From contig WSYB01000013.1 of NCBI GenBank assembly GCA_009773645.1, forward strand, positions 62,001-126,000: a DNA stretch of 64,000 nt. The letters are read 5' to 3'. Origin of the DNA: Geobacteraceae bacterium. Lineage in GTDB: Bacteria; Desulfobacterota; Desulfuromonadia; Geobacterales; Geobacteraceae. This document shows positions 24,101 through 34,761 of the stretch, piece by piece. The translations under genes and the position numbers were made by a program. The notes under the pieces are model-generated. The model ran no database searches, had not been told where the DNA came from, and worked only from the letters and a program-made list of their open reading frames with translations. The first letter of the stretch is position 1; each line of letters starts with the position of its first letter.

Positions 24101-27100
24101 ATGATCAAAAAACCTGTTGCCCTCCTGCTGGGTCTCAATATGCTCATTTCTCCCGCAGTCGGTATGGCCGCCGCTCCTACCATACCCGGTTTTCACGGGA
24201 CGATCCCCCAGCCGGCCGTCAATACCCTCCCCCAACTGCGGGGGAGCGCCCCGGCCGGCGTGACCGTCAACACCATGGAGGACAAAAACCAGCTCGACGT
24301 TATCCAGGACAAGGACCACTCCAGGGTCGTCATCGACTGGAGCTCCTTTGACATCGGCGCGGAGGCGACGGTCAATTTCAAGCAGGGGTATTACAAGGAC
24401 GATCCCACCACCGGCAAACAGGTATGGGTCAGGGACTCTGTTGCCCTCAACCGGATTCACGGCAGCAACCCGACCCTCATCTACGGCAAGTTGAACGCCG
24501 ACGGCAAGGTCTACCTCATCAACCAGAACGGCATCCTCTTCGGCGCCGGCTCCCAGGTGAACGTCCATTCCCTCATAGCCTCGACCATGAATCTGCGGGA
24601 CACGGATTTCCGGGACGGCCTCCTGCGCTTTACGGCGGAGAACTATCAGAGCCCCGGCTACAGTCGTCCTACCACCGAACAAAGCATTGATGAATACAAC
24701 GCCGCCCTGGCGGGCAACCTCCTCCTCCCCCAGCCCGACCGCCAGGCAATGGTCGCCAATTATGGCGACATAACCACTTCTGAAGGGGGGACCGTTCATC
24801 TGATCGCCCCCTGGGTGGAAAACGGCGGGAGCATTGCGGCGCCGTCGGGGAAGATCGATCTCATCGCCGCCATGCAGGGGGCGAAAGGGGGGTCCGCAAC
24901 GGTCCCGGATATCGAGATAACGGAATACCCTAACCGCAGTATGGTGTTAAATGATGTTGTGTACCGGCAGGAGATTGAGCCGGGGGTGGCGCTGAACCTG
25001 GAAAGCGGCCGGCTGACGGCCGATTCCGGCCGGGTCTATATGTACGGCCGGGAGGTGTGGCAGTACGGGCTGATCCGGGCGGTGTCCGCCGTGAAGCAGA
25101 ACGGCCAGATTTTTCTTGCCGCCACGGATAGGGTGATTACCGGGCCGAAGAGTTTGACTAACGTTTCTCCCAGCGAATCGTCGGAAAAGGTTTCCCAGAC
25201 GTTCGCGTTTTCGGGGGGTGACGTCAAACTGTGGGGATTGGACACCATCGACGGCACAAAGAATACGGATAAAAAGTATATAACCGTTAAACAGCCGTTG
25301 CAGACCATAGAGCACTACGGCGCCATGGAAGCGCCGAGGGGGACGGTCGAGCTGAGGGCGGTCCGGCGGGTCTATCTGGAGACGGGGAGCAGCATCAATG
25401 TCGGGGGGGTATGGGCCGACGAACCGGCCTCCGCCAACCTGATCGAAGCGCAGCTCAACAGCGTCCAGTTGGCGGACACCTACAGCCAGAAGGGGGGCGT
25501 ACTGCAGGGGCAGAATGTCGGCACCACGTTGCAGAACGGCTCCGGCATCGGCGACACCTCCGGCTCGTACCTGTTAGGGGATAAGACTGCTCGTGAGAGG
25601 AGCACCACAGGGGGAACGATCTTTGTGGGCAACTCGGAAAATGTGCTCGATGAGTTCATTGTCAAGCAAGGGGCGACCCTCGATTTTTCGGGTGGGGGCT
25701 TTCGCTATGCTGCCGGCGTTGTTCCGACGACCAAGCTTCTCTCCGGCACAACAGTCTACGATATCAGCAACGCCCCCCAGTCGCTCTCCTATCAGAAGAT
25801 TCTCGGCTCTCAGACGGTATATTACCGGAAATACGGCGTTAGCGAGGAATTCAAAGGGCTCTACACGGGGGGGGGGACAGCGCTGAACGATTTCGCGCCC
25901 GGCCGGACCGTGGGGAGCAACGCCGGCGCCCTGAATATGGCGGCCCGTCATCTGGTGCTGGACGGCGCCCTGAACGGCGCGGTTACCCGCGATCAGTACC
26001 AGACCAACGTCACCTATCATAAGAGCGATGACCCTAGCGATCCTGATAACCGGGATTACAACATCTCCGTGGCCCGCGGCCTGGAAGCGCCGGTCGGCGG
26101 CGCGGTGCAGATCGGTAATGATCCGGGGAACCCTGGCGCTGTCGAAAGCCTGAAATATGACGCAGCGATGAATGAGATCGCGGTTAAGCCGACGACCATC
26201 CCTTTGCCTGCCGGGTTCTCCGCAGACTCGGCGCTCGAAGGGACCCGGACCGAGCTTTCCGCCACGATCCTGAACAAGGCGGGGTTGAGCCGGCTGGGGC
26301 TCTTCGCCAATACCGTTTTTTCCACCGAGGCGGGCGCAAGGATATCACTCGTCCCCGGCGGCAGCTACACCAATCAGAGCGGTACACGTTCCTATATCAG
26401 CTCATTCACCGCCAAGGCGCGGCGGATCGAGCATGCGGGTGAGATTGATGTCCCCGGCGGGAGCGTGGATTTCATGATCAGGGACTTAATCACCTCCTTT
26501 CCAACGGATGTGAGTACAGTGAATAACCCACCCGTGAACTCCCGGTTCGTCCCCCTGACGCCGGTCCTCTATTTCGCCCCCGGCAGCGTGGTGTCGGTGC
26601 GGGGGATGACGGTAGACAACAGCAAGGCCGGAAACGAGGCTATGGAATCGGTCCGTAGCGGCAGCACGCTCGGCGGCCGGATCACCATACAGGACCTGAC
26701 CGTTGACGGGTCGTTGAAAGGGAACAACCTGGTGGCGGCGCGGGGGGCGCTCCTGGACGTAAGCGGCGGCTATGTGATCGACCGGGCAGGGAAGATCACG
26801 GGGGGTGACGCCGGCAGCCTGGAACTTAAGGCGATGAACCTGAGCCTGGCCGGGGATTTGCGGGGTCTTGCCCTGCCGGGTAAAAACGGGGGACAGATAA
26901 AACTCCATGCCGGGGAGATCGTGGTGGGGCCGATCGGCGCAACCCTCCCGGGCAACCTCCCTCCCGACGCTCCTCCTTCCGAACAGTTGAACGGCAGGCT
27001 GCTGCTGGCCGACGACCGGTTCCGGGACACCGGCTTTACCCGCATCGAGCTCACAGCCATAAACGATATCACCTTCAGCAGCGGCGCCGTTCTCGAACCT

Positions 27101-30100
27101 TCCACGGCGCGCCTGCCGACCCCGGCCCCCGGCGGTGCCGCCGGACCCGGCAATGGCATTGTCCCGGCCGGAACGACCGTCGATAGCCCCGACTACCTTG
27201 GAAAGAGCTCGGTAACGGCTACCGCCGGGACGAGAATATATACCGGGCAACTGCCGTGGAGTGGTGTAGAAATGCCCTCCAATGTCAATGCCCGGGTGAC
27301 GGTGGCTTCCGGCGCGGTTGTCAGGACCGCCCCCGGCGGGACCAGCGCCATCACGCTCTCCGCGCCGGCCGTTGACATAGCCGGGACCCTGGCGTCTCCC
27401 GGCGGAGCAGTGACGGTCAATGCGACCGGCAACCCGGACTCAGGGTCGGCGACCGACCTGACCATCAAGACCGGCGCAAGGATAGAGGCTGCAGGGTACA
27501 ACAAGCCGGACACCACGACCGCGGCCGGCCGGCCGGCCGGTCTTTCTCCGCAAGCGGGAGGGTCGGTCACCCTCACGTCGGCTAATGGGAGCGTGGTCCT
27601 GGAAACCGGTTCGAGCGTGGACGTCTCCGGCTCGGCCCCCACGGAACGCCTTGTGATGGGCGCGGACGGCAGGGCGACCGGAGTGACGGCGGCGGGCGCT
27701 GCGGGAAGCCTGACCCTCTCCTTCGATAAGGATTTGGTCCTTGACGGCGAGATCGCGGGACGGGCCCGCTATGCCGGGGTGCAGGGGGGGACCGTCTCGG
27801 TGACCAAAACCATTAATAAGAACACCCATGGCCTCGTCATCGGGGCCGGTGATTTTGTCCGCTTTCAGGCGGACGGCTTTGACGCCCTGACCTTCAAAAG
27901 CTTACAATCATTGACATTGCAGGGGGCCATGGATGTGACGGCAGGCCGGAGCCTTACCCTGGACGCCCCTCAGATAATGGGGAGCGGGCGTGACGATGTC
28001 ACCCTCCGCGCACCCTGGCTCCGGTTGATCAATACGGGCATTGGAAATCCGGCGCAAAATCCTGCGGCGGAGGGGACGTTTTCACTTGCCGGCGACTGGA
28101 TCGATGTTGTGGGGGAGACTTCCATAACGGGGTTCGGCGACGTGCGATTGGCGGCCCTGCGGGACCTGCGGTTGTCTGACTTGTTAGCCGGTAGCAGCAA
28201 ATGGTACGGGGGCCTGGAAACCGCCGGCGACCTGACATTGCAGGCCGCCCGCATCTACCCCACCACCGCCAGCGATTTCACCATCACCTCCCATGGGAAG
28301 GTAGCCATCCTCTCCGGCGCCATCAGCGACACCACGCCGGTCTATTCGGCGGGCGGCAGCCTGACGATCATTTCGGATCAGGGTATCGAACACCGAGGTC
28401 TGCTGGCGGCCCCCATGGGGAGCATCACCCTTGACGCCCGTCCGACCGGCCGAGTATTTCTGGCCGAGGGGAGCCTGACCACAACTTCCGGCGCCGCCTC
28501 GGTCTATTACGGCTCCTTAGACGGCACGAACTGGAATGTTAAATCCATCAACTCAAGCAATAAAGGCCAGGCGGTGCAGGGAGCGCCGGACAAATCCATC
28601 ACCCTCAAGGGGGATGAAGTCGTTGTCAAGGAGGGGGCGCAACTGGAGCTTGCCGGTGGGGGATCGGTCTACACCTATCGGTATCAGACCGGCATCGAAG
28701 GGACGGCCAATCCGATCACCGTCGTCGGGGTATCGGATTTGACGGGTCGGAAGATCCGGCCGGACCGATACATCATTCTGCCGGACAATTCGGTGCAGCT
28801 CCCCGGTTTCACTTACCTGGACGAAGAAAAGCAACAGGTTGTCGGCGCCGTCCACCTGGAAGCGATCAGGCTGGATAACGGCACGTATCTGAAGGAAGGG
28901 ATTTACTCACTCCTGCCGGAACAGTTCGCCTTCATTCCCGGCGCCCTGGTCATTTCCGACCTGGGGACAACCGTGGCGACGGGGGCGCACATCCGCACCG
29001 CCGAGGGATATCAGGTGGCAGGAGGGTACGGGACGTTCCTCGGGACCGGCATTCAGTCGCAGTTGCTGAAGGGTTATTCGATCAGGAGCGCGTCGGATGT
29101 GCTCAAGGAGGGGAATTTCACCGTCAAGGAATATACGGCCGGGGACGGCGGGATGCTCGCATCCGCAGGGAATGCGACTGTCCTGGCCGGCTCGTTCAAT
29201 GCCGGCGCATTGCCGGGATATAAGCAGGCGTCCCTCAACCTGAGCGGCGCTGTGATCGATGTGCAGGAAACGGTGGTCGGGCTCCCCCCCATGTTCGACT
29301 TTGCCACGCCCCTTCCCGAAACCATGAAAAACAGGCTCCAGTTGGCCGCTTCGTCGCTCTCCGGCAAAGGAGTAGGGACGATGCAACTGGGAGATGAGAA
29401 TACCAAGGAGATCACCATCAGGCAGGGGAGCGTGCTGAATGCGCCGAACGTGACCCTTGCCGCCCTGGCCAATGACGGCAAGGTGACGGTCGAACCGGGG
29501 GCGCAGATCAACGCTGTGTCCGAGACCGGCGGGGGGACGGTCTCCCTGTCGGCCCCCAAGGGAACAGTCGATGTCCGGGCCGGCGCTCTGGTCCATGCGT
29601 CCAATGCCTTAACACTGGATGTCAGCGACATCAACCTGCAGGGGGACCTGGTGACCGACCACGGCTCCCTGAACCTGAAGGCGGACAAAATCTTTTTCGT
29701 CCCCGATTCCTATACAAAGGGGGCAAATGACAAGGGGCTTTTCCTGACGGAAAAGCTGTGGAAGACCTTTGCCAAGTACGAAAATCTCGGGTTGACAAGC
29801 AGGTCCGACCTGAACTTCCAGCGGGACGTGGCCATGACGGTGTCGGGCGACCTGACGATCGATGCGCAAAAGTTCACCGGGCAGACCAGCGTCAACCTCT
29901 CCGCCGGAAACATCACCCTGCAGTATTCCGGCGCAGCGCCGTCGGCCCCTCCTGCCGGCGGCGGCATACTGACGCTCAATGCCGTTGACGGGATACAATC
30001 ACGGGGGAATATCGCTTTCGACGGCTTCGGCACGGTCAACCTCACAAGCCGCAACGACCTGGTCCTGCAAGGGGCGGGGTCGCTGCAGGCTCCGGGCGCC

Positions 30101-33100
30101 CTGAACATGACGGCCGCCCGGGTGACTACCACCTTCTATCGTGACGCGGACAACGTTTACCATGCGGCCGATTTCACCATTAACGCCGGCGGCGACATCA
30201 GCATCACGAAAGGCCCCGGCACGGCGGGGAGCGCGGCGACTCCGGGCGGCAACCTGGCGATCAAGGGTAAGACCATCAAATCGGGCGCAATAATTGAGGT
30301 TCCGTCCGGCCAGGTGGCGCTGACCGCAACTGACGGGATTTCCCTTACCGACGGCGCCCGGATACTGGCCCAGGGGAGCAGGCAGGCGACTGCGGCGGAC
30401 AAGAAAACATACGAATACCTACCCGGCGGTCGGATAGCGCTCCGCAGCGACAACGGCAAAGTGGACCTGCAAAGCGGGAGTTTGCTCGACGTTTCCGGCG
30501 CGGACAAGGGGGAATCGGGAAGCCTGCGCGGCTCCCTGGATGCAGGCGCAATTTCCCTGGCCGCGCCCAAAGGGGTGGTAACGACGGCCGGCGACCTCCG
30601 GGGCGCCGCCGGCGCCGATGCCGGTACAAACGGCGTTGCCGGCCGGCCCGGCAAGGGGGGGTCGCTCACCCTTGACACGAACAGTAGTACCCTGGACCTG
30701 TCGGCGCTGAATCAAAAAATTACGGACGGCGGCTTCACCGAACGGCTCGATATCAGGGCACGGCAAGGCAACCTTAACGTGCCGGACATCTCTGCCCATG
30801 AGATCGTTCTGTCTGCCGACGACGGATCGGTCGGCAACGGCAAAATAGACGTGACCGGCAAGGTAACTGCCTTGGCGGATTCCAAGGGAATAGGCGGCCG
30901 GGTGGAATTGTATGCCCAGAACGACCTCACTGTTACCGGCAGTATCCTGGCCAAAGGCGCCGTCAGCGGCGGCGAAATTTTCCTCGGCAGCGAGAGCGCG
31001 AGCGGCATGGTGAAACTAATGGGGACTCTTGACGTTTCGGGCGGCAAGGGGGGGCTCGTAAATCTTCGGGCACAGCGTAACAGCACGAATGGTGTGAACG
31101 GCGTGAATATGGCCCTGAACGGGACAATCACCGGGGCCTCGCAGGTGGTTGCCGAGGCGTTCAAGGTTTACAGTTACCCTGACCCCCTTGACCTTAACAA
31201 TCCAACTAATTACACAATCAATTCGATTGATATATCAAGTTGGTATACTGATGCAAGCAATTACTTGAATTCCTTTGGCAGCACCGCAATGCCGACAGGC
31301 ATAGGTTGGAATGCCGTCAACAACTTCAGACCAGGAATTGAGATCCGGAGTTCGGGCGACATCACTTTGCCCAGCACCATAAAAATGCCGTCCACCGGGA
31401 CTGCAGGATACTGGGACTTGACCAATGAACGCTATGTCGCCAATGACGAGCCGGGCGTCCTCACCCTGCGGGCCGCGGGGAATCTGGGCATCAACGCAAA
31501 CCTGGTCGACCACCCGACCTCTTATACGACACTGCACAGCGGCGACACTACAATACAGAATTCCTGGGGGATCAACCTGGCTGCCGGGGCGGATCTGAAC
31601 GGCGCCAGCCCGCTGGCCGTGAAGGTGGGACAGTTGGCCTCGACTACCGGAAATCTGGTGCTCGGCCCCCTGAACGTGAATACTGGGAGGCTGGATATTG
31701 ATGCAAGCGGTAATGCCAAAAGTGGAACCCTGGTCTACACCGAGAACGCCCCTATCCGTTTTACCGCGGGCAACAACACCGACATCGGCTACGGGGTCGC
31801 AGGCGGCTATATGATTAACACGACAATCCTCTACAACATCGGCGCCTACGGGGGGACGGTGCGGGGCGAGACCGGGGGGGACCTCACCATCCGGGCCGGG
31901 GCGATCCAGTCCGCGGTCGGCGATATCGATCTGCACGTGAGGGGTGATCTCAACCTGTATAACAGGAAGGATTCCTCTGGCACCTCCTCCATCGGCACCA
32001 TCCGGACCACCGGCGAGTATGTGTCAATGCCTACACTGAAGATCCCTCACTCATCCGACCCGACTAATGTCCGCCCGTCCACGTATTCCGATTACTGGAC
32101 CTATCAGGGGGGAGGGGACATCACCCTGGATGTGGCCGGCAACGTCGCAGGATCGGTGAACAAGAACTATGACTCGTCAAAAGGCAAGAGCAACGGATGG
32201 GATGCGACTTACAACGGCAAAACTGGTGTTAATTTGACAGGCAACAATTACCTGACAGCCAGTTACGACGGGACCGACGCCACCGAGGGGATTGCGACCA
32301 TGGCCGGCGGGAGCGTCACGGTCCGGGCGGGAAAGGGGTTCACCAGCCAGATAGGGACCTTCGGCGCCGGGGACTTGACCATTTTCTCCGGCGGGGACCT
32401 GAACGGGCGCTACCGGATCGGGACCGGCGCCGGCCGAATCCTGGCCATGGGGAGTTTCGGCTCCACCGGCAACCGGCAGGTCTTGGAACTGGGCGCGGCA
32501 GAGGTAAGCAGATCGGATGTGACGGTTGCCGCCATGGGGGACCTGACCGTCGGAGGGGTCCTGAACCCTTACAACAACAGGATCGGAGCAATTAAACCTA
32601 CTACCACCTGGGATTTTACCTTCAGCTCCGACACGTCGGTCTCTCTCATCTCCCTGACCGGTTCGGTCAATCTCTACGATAAGCTCTCCAACACAAATAA
32701 ATATTTTGACGGCTATGGTCTGGGCTCTGGTCTGGACAGTTATATTCAAAGGACACGGATACTGCCGCCGGTCGTGGAAATCATTGCAGCCGAGAACCTG
32801 CTGCTGCAAGGCGCATTCGCCCTGTCCCCCGCTCCCCGCGGCAACCTCCGCCTCGTGGCGGGCAACGACATCATCGGCAATTCGAACCAGATTGCAATGG
32901 TCGACATTCCGACCGACTCCGTATATGGATGGCGCACCATCAGTGGCAACACTGATTTCGCAAGCAAGTTTTTCAGCTTAGATAAGAACAATGCGACCGT
33001 GCTCCACCAGGGAGACCCCGATAAGGTGGAAGTCAGGAGCCGCCGGGATATTCTAAACCTGACGGTGTATCTGGATAAACCTGCGGAGATCCATGCCGGC

Positions 33101-34387
33101 AGAGACATCAAAGAGTTGATCTACTATGGGCAGAACCTCGTCCCCGAAGATACGACGACCATCCGGGCCGATCGCGATATCCTTTATGATTCATCCAAAT
33201 CCGGATTGAGTCGGGGTATTAGACAGGGGGGGCCCGGCGCGCTGCTGGTCCAGGCAGGCCGCAACATCGACCTGGGGAATGCATTTTTCGGAATACTGTC
33301 GGTCGGCAATCAATACGCCCCCCTCGGCGACATAGGGAGCGATCTTATCGTCGTCGTGGGAGCGGGCAGGGACCTGCAGCCGACGGATGCGCGGGTGTTC
33401 TTCAACGGCGTCGACGGCAAGACCGACCACACGGACGAAAGCCGGAACGGCATCCGCGAGGCGGGGATCGAATACTCGGACATGCTGGCCCGGGGGGACA
33501 CGGCGGCGGCCCGGCAGCGTATCGAGCAGGCGAGAACCGGCATAATAAAGGCGCTATTCGACGATCCGCCGCTGGACGGCAGCGGCTCCCTCGTCATGGT
33601 CAACTCCCGGATCGGCTCCGACTTCACCTCCGCCCGGGGAAATATTTACCTGCTTGTCAGGGGGGGGCTGGATGTCGGGAAAAGCGTCATCAGCTATAAA
33701 AAGCCCGATGAAGATAAGGGGATTTATACCTACAAGGGGGGGGCGATCAATATTTATACCGGCGGCGAAGCCAACATCAACGAATCGCGGGTCCAGACCC
33801 TGCTGGGAGGGGACATCACCATCTGGAGCGACCGGGGGAACATCAATGCGGGAAGGGGCTCCAGGACGGCCGTCACCCCGCCAACAAAAAATGACGACGG
33901 ATCGTTCAAACCGCCTTCCATCGGCAGCGGCATCCGCGCAGTTACCTTCGATCCCAACCTCACGCCGGGCGGAGGCCTGCCGATTCCTGATCCGGGCGAT
34001 CTCTACCTCTTCGCCCCCCAGGGGGTGATCGACGCCGGCGAGGCGGGGATGGCCGGCGGCAAGGTGGTGCTGGGGGCGACGGAAGTGCTGAATGCAAAGA
34101 ACATCAGCTTCTCCGCCGGTTCCGTCGGCGTGCCATCCGCCTCCGAGGGGGGCGTGAGCCTCGGCTCCCTGGTCGGGGCAGGGAGCGTGGCCGAGAGCAG
34201 CAAGATGATCGAGCAGACATCGGGGCTCGGCGCGGCCAAGGACAAGACCGCAGCCTCGACCAAGGCGGTGGACGATTTCATGTCCAAGTGGCTCGACGTG
34301 AAGATCATCAGCTTCGATACCGACGAAGAGAGCGCCGACAAGGACAAGATGGAGAAAGAGGAACAGATGAAAAAGGAGAAGAAATAG
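24101..34387 (+). CDS. Giant filamentous-haemagglutinin-type adhesin (TpsA)
   Basis: 3,428 residues from ATG at 24101, which begins a clean signal peptide (MIKKPVALLLGLNML, cleavage near GMAA) with GAAGAGG 9 bases upstream; the frame opens at 24059 but those 14 residues look untranslated or an extension. Residues about 30-290 are the TPS secretion domain with GSNPTLIYGKLN (near 122) and LINQNGILFGAG (near 141), equivalents of the NPNL and NxNG motifs that TpsB recognises. The following 3,000 residues are beta-helix repeats rich in Gly, Ser, Thr and Asp (GGSVTL, AAGNLGI, GGDITI patterns). There is no protease or toxin domain, and the C-terminus is a charged Lys/Glu tail. It is a surface or released adhesin. 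An AT-rich patch at about 31190-31330 stands out. Confidence 0.93.
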   Translation: MIKKPVALLLGLNMLISPAVGMAAAPTIPGFHGTIPQPAVNTLPQLRGSAPAGVTVNTMEDKNQLDVIQDKDHSRVVIDWSSFDIGAEATVNFKQGYYKDDPTTGKQVWVRDSVALNRIHGSNPTLIYGKLNADGKVYLINQNGILFGAGSQVNVHSLIASTMNLRDTDFRDGLLRFTAENYQSPGYSRPTTEQSIDEYNAALAGNLLLPQPDRQAMVANYGDITTSEGGTVHLIAPWVENGGSIAAPSGKIDLIAAMQGAKGGSATVPDIEITEYPNRSMVLNDVVYRQEIEPGVALNLESGRLTADSGRVYMYGREVWQYGLIRAVSAVKQNGQIFLAATDRVITGPKSLTNVSPSESSEKVSQTFAFSGGDVKLWGLDTIDGTKNTDKKYITVKQPLQTIEHYGAMEAPRGTVELRAVRRVYLETGSSINVGGVWADEPASANLIEAQLNSVQLADTYSQKGGVLQGQNVGTTLQNGSGIGDTSGSYLLGDKTARERSTTGGTIFVGNSENVLDEFIVKQGATLDFSGGGFRYAAGVVPTTKLLSGTTVYDISNAPQSLSYQKILGSQTVYYRKYGVSEEFKGLYTGGGTALNDFAPGRTVGSNAGALNMAARHLVLDGALNGAVTRDQYQTNVTYHKSDDPSDPDNRDYNISVARGLEAPVGGAVQIGNDPGNPGAVESLKYDAAMNEIAVKPTTIPLPAGFSADSALEGTRTELSATILNKAGLSRLGLFANTVFSTEAGARISLVPGGSYTNQSGTRSYISSFTAKARRIEHAGEIDVPGGSVDFMIRDLITSFPTDVSTVNNPPVNSRFVPLTPVLYFAPGSVVSVRGMTVDNSKAGNEAMESVRSGSTLGGRITIQDLTVDGSLKGNNLVAARGALLDVSGGYVIDRAGKITGGDAGSLELKAMNLSLAGDLRGLALPGKNGGQIKLHAGEIVVGPIGATLPGNLPPDAPPSEQLNGRLLLADDRFRDTGFTRIELTAINDITFSSGAVLEPSTARLPTPAPGGAAGPGNGIVPAGTTVDSPDYLGKSSVTATAGTRIYTGQLPWSGVEMPSNVNARVTVASGAVVRTAPGGTSAITLSAPAVDIAGTLASPGGAVTVNATGNPDSGSATDLTIKTGARIEAAGYNKPDTTTAAGRPAGLSPQAGGSVTLTSANGSVVLETGSSVDVSGSAPTERLVMGADGRATGVTAAGAAGSLTLSFDKDLVLDGEIAGRARYAGVQGGTVSVTKTINKNTHGLVIGAGDFVRFQADGFDALTFKSLQSLTLQGAMDVTAGRSLTLDAPQIMGSGRDDVTLRAPWLRLINTGIGNPAQNPAAEGTFSLAGDWIDVVGETSITGFGDVRLAALRDLRLSDLLAGSSKWYGGLETAGDLTLQAARIYPTTASDFTITSHGKVAILSGAISDTTPVYSAGGSLTIISDQGIEHRGLLAAPMGSITLDARPTGRVFLAEGSLTTTSGAASVYYGSLDGTNWNVKSINSSNKGQAVQGAPDKSITLKGDEVVVKEGAQLELAGGGSVYTYRYQTGIEGTANPITVVGVSDLTGRKIRPDRYIILPDNSVQLPGFTYLDEEKQQVVGAVHLEAIRLDNGTYLKEGIYSLLPEQFAFIPGALVISDLGTTVATGAHIRTAEGYQVAGGYGTFLGTGIQSQLLKGYSIRSASDVLKEGNFTVKEYTAGDGGMLASAGNATVLAGSFNAGALPGYKQASLNLSGAVIDVQETVVGLPPMFDFATPLPETMKNRLQLAASSLSGKGVGTMQLGDENTKEITIRQGSVLNAPNVTLAALANDGKVTVEPGAQINAVSETGGGTVSLSAPKGTVDVRAGALVHASNALTLDVSDINLQGDLVTDHGSLNLKADKIFFVPDSYTKGANDKGLFLTEKLWKTFAKYENLGLTSRSDLNFQRDVAMTVSGDLTIDAQKFTGQTSVNLSAGNITLQYSGAAPSAPPAGGGILTLNAVDGIQSRGNIAFDGFGTVNLTSRNDLVLQGAGSLQAPGALNMTAARVTTTFYRDADNVYHAADFTINAGGDISITKGPGTAGSAATPGGNLAIKGKTIKSGAIIEVPSGQVALTATDGISLTDGARILAQGSRQATAADKKTYEYLPGGRIALRSDNGKVDLQSGSLLDVSGADKGESGSLRGSLDAGAISLAAPKGVVTTAGDLRGAAGADAGTNGVAGRPGKGGSLTLDTNSSTLDLSALNQKITDGGFTERLDIRARQGNLNVPDISAHEIVLSADDGSVGNGKIDVTGKVTALADSKGIGGRVELYAQNDLTVTGSILAKGAVSGGEIFLGSESASGMVKLMGTLDVSGGKGGLVNLRAQRNSTNGVNGVNMALNGTITGASQVVAEAFKVYSYPDPLDLNNPTNYTINSIDISSWYTDASNYLNSFGSTAMPTGIGWNAVNNFRPGIEIRSSGDITLPSTIKMPSTGTAGYWDLTNERYVANDEPGVLTLRAAGNLGINANLVDHPTSYTTLHSGDTTIQNSWGINLAAGADLNGASPLAVKVGQLASTTGNLVLGPLNVNTGRLDIDASGNAKSGTLVYTENAPIRFTAGNNTDIGYGVAGGYMINTTILYNIGAYGGTVRGETGGDLTIRAGAIQSAVGDIDLHVRGDLNLYNRKDSSGTSSIGTIRTTGEYVSMPTLKIPHSSDPTNVRPSTYSDYWTYQGGGDITLDVAGNVAGSVNKNYDSSKGKSNGWDATYNGKTGVNLTGNNYLTASYDGTDATEGIATMAGGSVTVRAGKGFTSQIGTFGAGDLTIFSGGDLNGRYRIGTGAGRILAMGSFGSTGNRQVLELGAAEVSRSDVTVAAMGDLTVGGVLNPYNNRIGAIKPTTTWDFTFSSDTSVSLISLTGSVNLYDKLSNTNKYFDGYGLGSGLDSYIQRTRILPPVVEIIAAENLLLQGAFALSPAPRGNLRLVAGNDIIGNSNQIAMVDIPTDSVYGWRTISGNTDFASKFFSLDKNNATVLHQGDPDKVEVRSRRDILNLTVYLDKPAEIHAGRDIKELIYYGQNLVPEDTTTIRADRDILYDSSKSGLSRGIRQGGPGALLVQAGRNIDLGNAFFGILSVGNQYAPLGDIGSDLIVVVGAGRDLQPTDARVFFNGVDGKTDHTDESRNGIREAGIEYSDMLARGDTAAARQRIEQARTGIIKALFDDPPLDGSGSLVMVNSRIGSDFTSARGNIYLLVRGGLDVGKSVISYKKPDEDKGIYTYKGGAINIYTGGEANINESRVQTLLGGDITIWSDRGNINAGRGSRTAVTPPTKNDDGSFKPPSIGSGIRAVTFDPNLTPGGGLPIPDPGDLYLFAPQGVIDAGEAGMAGGKVVLGATEVLNAKNISFSAGSVGVPSASEGGVSLGSLVGAGSVAESSKMIEQTSGLGAAKDKTAASTKAVDDFMSKWLDVKIISFDTDEESADKDKMEKEEQMKKEKK

Positions 34388-34390
34388 AGA

Positions 34391-34419
34391 AAAGGGGGAG
34401 GCTCACCCTCCCCCTCTTT
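34391..34419 (+). terminator. Terminator after the adhesin gene
   Basis: A 9-bp stem (AGGGGGAGG with CCTCCCCCT) around a 5-base loop, followed by CTTTC. It suggests the ExbB-fusion gene is a separate unit with its own Pho box. Confidence 0.6.
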
Positions 34420-34619
34420 CGGTACTAAGGTGTCATAATGTGACAAAGTAGAAGTACGACGGATGGATTTATTCGTATATCCGCCTCTATCATGACAAGT
34501 CAAACCTTATCCAATTTTCCCCGCCTGGAAATTCCCGAGACCCGATGTACCTGTTTCGCCGCACGAATGCGGCATGGGGGGCGCCCGTGAACAAACGCCT
34601 GTTCAAGGCCTTTGCTCAA

Positions 34620-34648
34620 CTTTTATACGGCTGTCGTGAAACTGTAAC
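34620..34648 (+). promoter_or_regulatory. PhoB box of the ExbB-fusion operon
   Basis: CTTTTAT, CTGTCGT and CTGTAAC at exact 11-bp spacing. TAGTTT follows 10 bases later (34659-34664). It is nearly the same as the box at 20277, including the spacer GAAA. Confidence 0.7.
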
Positions 34649-34761
34649 AAAAGTAGAGTAGTTTCTCACCTTTGACGGATGTGGCGGGAAAAGCGCGTTC
34701 TTTGCATCGTTGCGATTACAAAGGAATGATTAAACCGGAAAATAGCGACTGGAGGAGTTTT

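Noticed and set aside
24101-34387. Contact-dependent inhibition toxin (CdiA-like)
   Set aside because: No C-terminal toxin domain or immunity gene; the protein ends in a charged tail.
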